From Oscillospiraceae bacterium (GTDB lineage Bacteria > Bacillota > Clostridia > Oscillospirales > Ruminococcaceae), in the NCBI GenBank assembly GCA_017399765.1, contig JAFQBH010000041.1:1-38199 (forward strand): a stretch of DNA of 38,199 nucleotides, written 5' to 3'. Below the pieces are notes generated by a model. It had not been told where the DNA came from and made no database searches. It saw nothing but the letters and a program-made list of their open reading frames with translations. How positions within the stretch are numbered: position 1 is the first letter of the stretch; every line of letters starts with the position of its first letter. The position numbers were made by a program, and so were the translations under genes. Below are positions 33,486 to 38,199 of this stretch, one piece after another.

Positions 33486-34308
33486 AACCATCACCTCCGC
33501 TTTTTTTCTTCGGAATCATTATCTTAACAAACAAGGCAAGAAGAATAGGCACCGCAACAATCGGCGCAATGATAAGGGGTTCGATCTGTACCGCCTCGGA
33601 AACGACCCGGATATTCTTTGATTCCTCCGGATTTTCAACCCGCTCTCCACGAACAAGAATTCTGTGTGTATTAATCGCATATGGAGTGCATGTTATAAGG
33701 GTACAGTAATCCTTTTCTTTTTCGATTAAAAGGCTGTCTGTTTCGTGGGGTTCAACAATCATAATGCTGTCAACCTCATAGGTAAAAACCTCGTCAAGAA
33801 CACGAAGAATAAAAATATCCCCGACAATAACTTTATCAAGATCGGTAAAAAGCTTTGCAGAAGGAAGTCCCCTGTGCCCGGAAAGAACGCAATGGGTGCT
33901 TTTTCCGCCAACGGGAAGGCTTGACCATTCAAGATGACCCACCGCAATCTGCAGAACGGAATCTTCCGTTCCGTGATAAATCGGAAGGGTGCAGTTTATT
34001 GCTGGGATTTCGATATATCCCATAATTCCTATTCCGGAAACATCGAGGAGCTTTTCATATTCCGCTTTCTGCTCATCGCTTAAAACATAGTGGTTTGTTC
34101 TTCCGACAAGCTTTTCGTTATATGCTCTTGCTTCGGAAAGAATTTGGTCATATTTTTCCTCATCAAGGTTTTCTATCTGCTTTGTATAGTCAACAATAAC
34201 CTCAGTCTGGGTAAAAGAGTTCCAATAGTCGCTGATAGAAGGATAGAGAAGCAAGGACAAGCCTGCAACAAGAATCAATATTAACAATATGTTTGTTTTG
34301 TTCTTCAT
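33472..34308 (-). CDS. Class C sortase (pilin polymerase), locus 2
   Basis: A 278-residue sortase, close in sequence to the locus 1 enzyme, with helices at both ends (about 7-23 and 250-270). Triad: H145 (L-S-G-H-R-G), C207 (T-L-I-T-C-T) and R216 (N-T-H-R). The lid region reads T-N-H-Y-V-L-S-D-E (about 71-79) and again lacks D-P-[FWY]. It should polymerise the LPETG backbone pilin encoded just before it. The ribosome site AAGGAGAGGTCT is identical to that of the locus 1 sortase. Confidence 0.92.
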   Translation of the reverse strand: MKNKTNILLILILVAGLSLLLYPSISDYWNSFTQTEVIVDYTKQIENLDEEKYDQILSEARAYNEKLVGRTNHYVLSDEQKAEYEKLLDVSGIGIMGYIEIPAINCTLPIYHGTEDSVLQIAVGHLEWSSLPVGGKSTHCVLSGHRGLPSAKLFTDLDKVIVGDIFILRVLDEVFTYEVDSIMIVEPHETDSLLIEKEKDYCTLITCTPYAINTHRILVRGERVENPEESKNIRVVSEAVQIEPLIIAPIVAVPILLALFVKIMIPKKKSGGDGYDES

Positions 34309-34323
34309 TGCAGACCTCTCCTT

Positions 34324-34358
34324 GCCGCACAGCTGCCTATCTAAGGCGGCTGTGCGGC
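34324..34358 (-). other. Strong hairpin between backbone pilin and sortase, locus 2
   Basis: A 10-bp perfect stem (34324-34333 with 34349-34358) extends inward by four more pairs (one T-G), with a 7-base loop. On the minus strand it lies 34 bases after the pilin stop and 15 before the sortase start, without a T tract. Same place and probable role as the hairpin at 28959-28989, but a different sequence. Confidence 0.8.
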
Positions 34359-34392
34359 TCTTTTAAATATGTATTAATATTACTGAATAATT

Positions 34393-35877
34393 TTACTGGT
34401 TGCTCATGCGTTTTTTGGTTACGAGGAAAACAAGGGATCCCGCAACGAGAACGCCGCCAATAACATAGAACATGGTGGTACCGATGCCGCCGGTTTCGGG
34501 AAGCATTGTGCCGGATTTGTTAACTACGTGAACACCGGAACCGGTGGAAACAACTTTGTCTTCACCTACGTCATTAATAGTTGCTTCAAGGTTTGCACCG
34601 GAAATGGTGAATTTCTGGCGGCCTACAAGCTGGTTGAAACCCGCAGGAGTTTTAGTTTCTTCGACATAATATTCGCCGTTGTCAAAACCTACAATTCTTA
34701 CAATACCGTCTTTTACAGCAATCGAAACACCGGTTTCATCGGCTCTTGCTCTTCTGTAGGTAACGCCGTCATCCATAAGAACAACGCTAACTTCGTTGCC
34801 GTTTTCGGGCGCATCATAAATTTTGAATTCTGCGCCGTCGATAAGTTTGTTTTGGCTGTCGGTTTTTACGAGATCGATTGCAAAGGTTTTGGTGATGGTT
34901 TTGCTCTGTTCAGTAAGATGACCGTCACCAAATTCAAGCCATGCATAGTTTGCGTTGCCTTCGCCGTTAATAACAGCATTTTTGTTGAGCATTGCGGAAT
35001 AGTGTATTACAACTTTATCGTTGCTTTCAAGTTGGTCGCAAAGTTCTTTGCTGAAATGGATTTCAAAAGTGCAGGTACCAATATCGGTTTTTACGGTATA
35101 AAGAGTGTCGGGAATATCTATAGTGTTGTTTGCGCTGGTGTCAAGATACTGAATGGAAGTAACTTCTTTGAAAGTAAGTCCGGAATCCATTTTATCATGG
35201 AGAATAAAGTTTTCTGCACCTTCGTGCACATCAATGGTTACACGGTAATCGACGATTTGGCCGATATCAGCGGTGTTATTGCTGTCCCACTGAAGAAGGG
35301 AGTCTTCCTGGACCTGTTTGCTGATGGAAGGCATATGGTTTTTTGCATTGATAAATGCATCGGGGTTGGTGGTGGTAAGACCGCAAAGAGCACCGACGGT
35401 GGAATCTACAAGATAATAACCAAGGTCAAGACCGGAAAAAGTAATTTCTTTTTTACCGTCTTTTTCGCCTATTGCATAATCAGAAGCATTTGTTGTGCTC
35501 TTATCGGGAGTGATGCTGTTGCTTTTTGCGAAAGCAAGGGCAAGCTTTGCAAAAGCTGCGGCTCTTTCAGCGCTTTCTTCACCAACCCAGGTTGCATAAT
35601 TCTGTTCATCAATTTTAAAATAATCTTTTGCTGCATCGGTTGCAAAGAAAGCGGCCCAGTTTGGGTGTACTTTGTAAGAATATGCGCTTTCATCTGTATC
35701 ATAGCTTTCGAGGTCAAGAATTTCATAAATTTCATAGGTAGCGGCAAGGTTGCCTTCGTCATCAACAGTTACATTGTTGATGGTGATGGAGCCAAGTTCT
35801 TCCGCAAAAGCAGTGATTCCAAGGGAAAAAACAAGTGCGATTGCAAGGATAAGGCTTGCAATTTTTGTAAGTTTCAT
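34393..35877 (-). CDS. Major (backbone) pilin, locus 2, LPETG-anchored
   Basis: A 494-residue pilin. Signal peptide 1-25 (I-T-A-F-A). An N-terminal domain (about 28-180) ends in F-I-N-A-K-N-H-M-P-S-I-S-K, a pilin-type motif with K179 or K187 as acceptor. A D2-type isopeptide domain follows (about 190-330), then a SpaA/Cna_B domain (about 335-450) with E-E-T-K-T-P-A-G-F, and L459-P-E-T-G-G-I-G-T-T with membrane helix and K-K-R-M-S-N tail. The sorting signal is almost the same as in the locus 1 backbone, while the outer domains differ strongly. AAAGGAAG precedes ATG 35877. Confidence 0.9.
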   Translation of the reverse strand: MKLTKIASLILAIALVFSLGITAFAEELGSITINNVTVDDEGNLAATYEIYEILDLESYDTDESAYSYKVHPNWAAFFATDAAKDYFKIDEQNYATWVGEESAERAAAFAKLALAFAKSNSITPDKSTTNASDYAIGEKDGKKEITFSGLDLGYYLVDSTVGALCGLTTTNPDAFINAKNHMPSISKQVQEDSLLQWDSNNTADIGQIVDYRVTIDVHEGAENFILHDKMDSGLTFKEVTSIQYLDTSANNTIDIPDTLYTVKTDIGTCTFEIHFSKELCDQLESNDKVVIHYSAMLNKNAVINGEGNANYAWLEFGDGHLTEQSKTITKTFAIDLVKTDSQNKLIDGAEFKIYDAPENGNEVSVVLMDDGVTYRRARADETGVSIAVKDGIVRIVGFDNGEYYVEETKTPAGFNQLVGRQKFTISGANLEATINDVGEDKVVSTGSGVHVVNKSGTMLPETGGIGTTMFYVIGGVLVAGSLVFLVTKKRMSNQ

Positions 35878-35942
35878 TTTTTTGACTTCCTTTCTTTTGG
35901 TTTGATTTATTTCCGAAATTTTTAAAACTGTATTGTTGCGCT

Positions 35943-38199
35943 TCAGGAGGTATCCTCCTTTCTTCGCTTTTTGGTTATTCTGTATATCAAAGCGGTGCTT
36001 GCCCCAAGGGCAAGAATTCCGCCGATGATACCGGGAATAATTCCTCCTCCGCCGGTTTGCGGAAGTTCGTAATGGAGCCGATATACGTTTGTGACGGTTA
36101 CCTCATATTGATTTCCGGTAAGCGTTATATCGCTGTATTCGGTTTTCCAGTCTTCGGAGAAGAAAACCTCTTCGACAGAATATTTAATGAGTCCTCCGCT
36201 GTCCGTTTTCGGAAGATCGGTAAAGGTATATGTCCAGCCGTTTTTAAGGTTCAGCTGGGCGCTCATTCCGGAATCCTTTCCGTTTTCAAGAAGCTTCATT
36301 GTTACAACAAACTGTTCATAAACCTTTTCGGTTGCAAAGCCCTGGGTGTCCCAAGCTTTGTTTACTTTGAAGGAAACACTGTTATCAACGGTAATCGGTT
36401 CGTTTGTAATAAGGAAGCCCTTGCCTTCAATTGTAACTGTTTCGGAAATCACCGTTTCCTTATACGGTGTAAAACTAATTGCTCTGGAACTGTTGGAGTT
36501 TCTGCTTAAGCTTCCGTCACTGTTAAGTCCCGAAGCATAATATCTTCCGCTTCCAAGCCTTTTGTTTGAAAAGGACAAAGCAGTTGTTTCCGAAGGCGAG
36601 CTTCTTGCATAAAACCTTGAACTTGTATAACAGATTGTATATCCGGATTCGTTCTTGAATACAAAGTTATTTCCGTTCTTCGTAATTTTCCATCTTGAAT
36701 TCGGAGAAGTTTTTGCCTCGTTTTCATCTGTTTCCCAATAAAAGCGGTTTCCATCTGCGGAAAGATAGCCGCTGCTTGTTTCAAAAATATAGGTTCCTCC
36801 GTTTTCAAGCGAAGCGGATTCCGTCCAGCTTATTTTTTCTGTTGTTGTAGTAGTAAGTTCTGTTACCGTTCCGAAATATCCCGAAACCGTTCCTTCCTCA
36901 ACGGTATAAACGACTTCTTTTTCGCTTTCGCCTTTAAGCGGAAGGTTCTTCCATGTGTGCGTCCAATCGTTATCCTCATTAAGGACCGCTTCCTGGATTC
37001 GAAAACCGTTTGCAAGAATATACACCGTTACGGAATCTTTTGAATGGTCAAGGCTGTCGTTCCATTTTTTCTTTACCAGAACCGAAGTGACTTCGTCGCC
37101 GTAATCCCGCTTTGCGTTTGTTGCAACAAGGTTTACTTCGTGGTTTTCAACGTCGATTTTATATCCGTGAACAGTGAAACCGACGGAAAGATCGCTTCCT
37201 TCCGCCTCTTCATCCGGAATAACGTCAAAGGTTGCCGTGCCCTGGCTGTTGATCTTTATAACGATAATTCCGTTTGCAACCCCGTAACTATCGCTGTCGG
37301 GATATTTTGTTTCTTTTATATAATAGGTGTTGCCTGCCGCAAGACCCCAGAAAGACGTATATCCGTTTTCAACAACAAATTCGCTTTGCGAAGGATTGCC
37401 TGCTTCATAATCTGCATGGCTTTCCCAAAGTTTTACTTTATTTGTACAAGCTTTATCGCTGAAAACCGTAAATTCCGCTCCGTTAAGAAGATCTCTTGTA
37501 AGAACATCTTCTTTCTGGAGTCTAAGTCCATACCGGGTGCTGATGTTGAACTTGACTTTGCAGTTTGAACCGCCTGCGCCTCGTTCAAGATAATACATAG
37601 TAAGAACATGTTCGCCGGGTTCAAGATATGTTACGCTGTCCTGCTGTCTTCCGTCAACGATAACTTCTCCGGTGGAAAAGTTTATTGAACCGTCAACAGC
37701 CTGGTGGATACCGCCTATATCAAGAACAAGCTTTCCGTCAACAAAAACCCAAACGTCATCGTCACCGGAAAATTCAAAAACAAGTTCCTCGCCGTTAACT
37801 CCTCGGTTAACGCTGTTTCCGTCGGAATCTTTTTCTCCGGGTTTGTTGGAAATATAGAATTTGATGTCGGTCTGGATTCCGAACCAGTATTCCGAGGAAA
37901 CGCCGTTTCCGCCGGTGTATTCATAATGGGTCGTTCCGGAATATGTATTTGTTTCTACCGTTCTTCCGTTTGTATTTACATAAGGAGAGTTGAGAGGAAG
38001 GAAAGCTTCGCTTCCGCCGCCTTCCGCGCTTGAAAGATAGTCATAAACATAGAACCTTTGGGCGCTTCTGTTATACGAAGCTGCGTGGTAATCCGAATCG
38101 TAATAATAGTATCCGTAATATTCGGTGTTCGCCGGGTCGTCGCAATATTGGAAAAGGAAGTCGCCGGTTCCAAGATAGGTTTTTCCCATAACGCCGGTT
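35943..38199 (-). CDS. PA14/fibro-slime tip pilin, locus 2 (start beyond window)
   Basis: At least 752 residues; the frame is open to the window edge and the ATG at 38189 is internal, since G-T-G-D-F-L-F follows an already conserved stretch. Order: a PA14/fibro-slime domain (about 37500-37950) with F-S-G-D-D-D-V-W-V-F-V-D-G-K-L-V-L-D and G-G-I-H; a SpaA-type domain (about 37180-37510); a Cna_B domain (37090 to about 36390) that holds an inserted beta-rich module of about 140 residues (about 36430-36860); a second Cna_B domain (about 36060-36380); and L-P-Q-T-G-G-G-G with a membrane helix and K-K-R-R-K tail. PA14-like folds bind sugars, so it is the likely tip adhesin. Confidence 0.85.
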   Translation of the reverse strand, partial: TGVMGKTYLGTGDFLFQYCDDPANTEYYGYYYYDSDYHAASYNRSAQRFYVYDYLSSAEGGGSEAFLPLNSPYVNTNGRTVETNTYSGTTHYEYTGGNGVSSEYWFGIQTDIKFYISNKPGEKDSDGNSVNRGVNGEELVFEFSGDDDVWVFVDGKLVLDIGGIHQAVDGSINFSTGEVIVDGRQQDSVTYLEPGEHVLTMYYLERGAGGSNCKVKFNISTRYGLRLQKEDVLTRDLLNGAEFTVFSDKACTNKVKLWESHADYEAGNPSQSEFVVENGYTSFWGLAAGNTYYIKETKYPDSDSYGVANGIIVIKINSQGTATFDVIPDEEAEGSDLSVGFTVHGYKIDVENHEVNLVATNAKRDYGDEVTSVLVKKKWNDSLDHSKDSVTVYILANGFRIQEAVLNEDNDWTHTWKNLPLKGESEKEVVYTVEEGTVSGYFGTVTELTTTTTEKISWTESASLENGGTYIFETSSGYLSADGNRFYWETDENEAKTSPNSRWKITKNGNNFVFKNESGYTICYTSSRFYARSSPSETTALSFSNKRLGSGRYYASGLNSDGSLSRNSNSSRAISFTPYKETVISETVTIEGKGFLITNEPITVDNSVSFKVNKAWDTQGFATEKVYEQFVVTMKLLENGKDSGMSAQLNLKNGWTYTFTDLPKTDSGGLIKYSVEEVFFSEDWKTEYSDITLTGNQYEVTVTNVYRLHYELPQTGGGGIIPGIIGGILALGASTALIYRITKKRRKEDTS

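Noticed and set aside
34528-35925. Plus-strand open frame of 465 codons over the locus 2 backbone pilin
   Set aside because: Antisense to a certain gene and with the same shadow composition; no start signals.

Overview
The window looks like a chromosomal segment of a Gram-positive, gut-type anaerobe of the Clostridia, probably near Oscillospiraceae/Ruminococcaceae. This rests on gene content: LPxTG pilins with sortases, many lipoproteins, TTG starts with strong AGGAGG sites, a bile salt hydrolase-family enzyme, a sigma/anti-sigma pair with a short cytosolic anchor, and a DUF5685 gene next to a J-domain gene. The species cannot be named from sequence alone.

Layout. (1) 1-2.5 kb: end of phoU, then a PhoP/PhoR-type two-component system, closed by a terminator. 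(2) 2.5-5.55 kb: a decayed mobile element with a frameshifted gene relic, a structured hairpin element, two small cargo ORFs, a possible oriT-like inverted-repeat cluster and an intact large serine recombinase. (3) 5.55-10.1 kb: a two-hairpin dispersed repeat, a sigma factor with its membrane partner, a Nudix hydrolase and a pair of related lipoproteins. (4) 10.1-15.4 kb, mostly minus strand: a membrane protein, a second copy of the two-hairpin repeat, a J-domain protein and a DUF5685 protein that both lack a standard start codon, a choloylglycine hydrolase (plus strand), tRNA-Arg(CCU), a zinc ribbon protein, two Nudix hydrolases and a ZIP metal transporter. (5) 15.5-21 kb: two lipoproteins sharing an identical leader segment, a MarR regulator with paired operators, a DegV protein and an alpha/beta hydrolase.

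(6) 21-38.2 kb is the most striking part: two complete sortase-pilus loci facing each other. The plus-strand locus runs TetR regulator, coiled-coil protein, signal peptidase I, VWA tip pilin, backbone pilin, class C sortase, small anchor pilin, short second sortase. The minus-strand locus has the same core order: PA14-type tip pilin (its start lies beyond the window), backbone pilin, class C sortase, anchor pilin, short second sortase. They meet at a small XRE regulator and a two-way terminator. Both loci carry a strong but sequence-unrelated hairpin between the backbone pilin and the class C sortase. In both, the anchor pilin has a sorting signal unlike that of the backbone (tryptophan-proline after LPxTG), and the gene right after it is the short sortase. 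I infer a two-sortase division of labour: the class C enzyme polymerises the shaft and the short one handles the base pilin.
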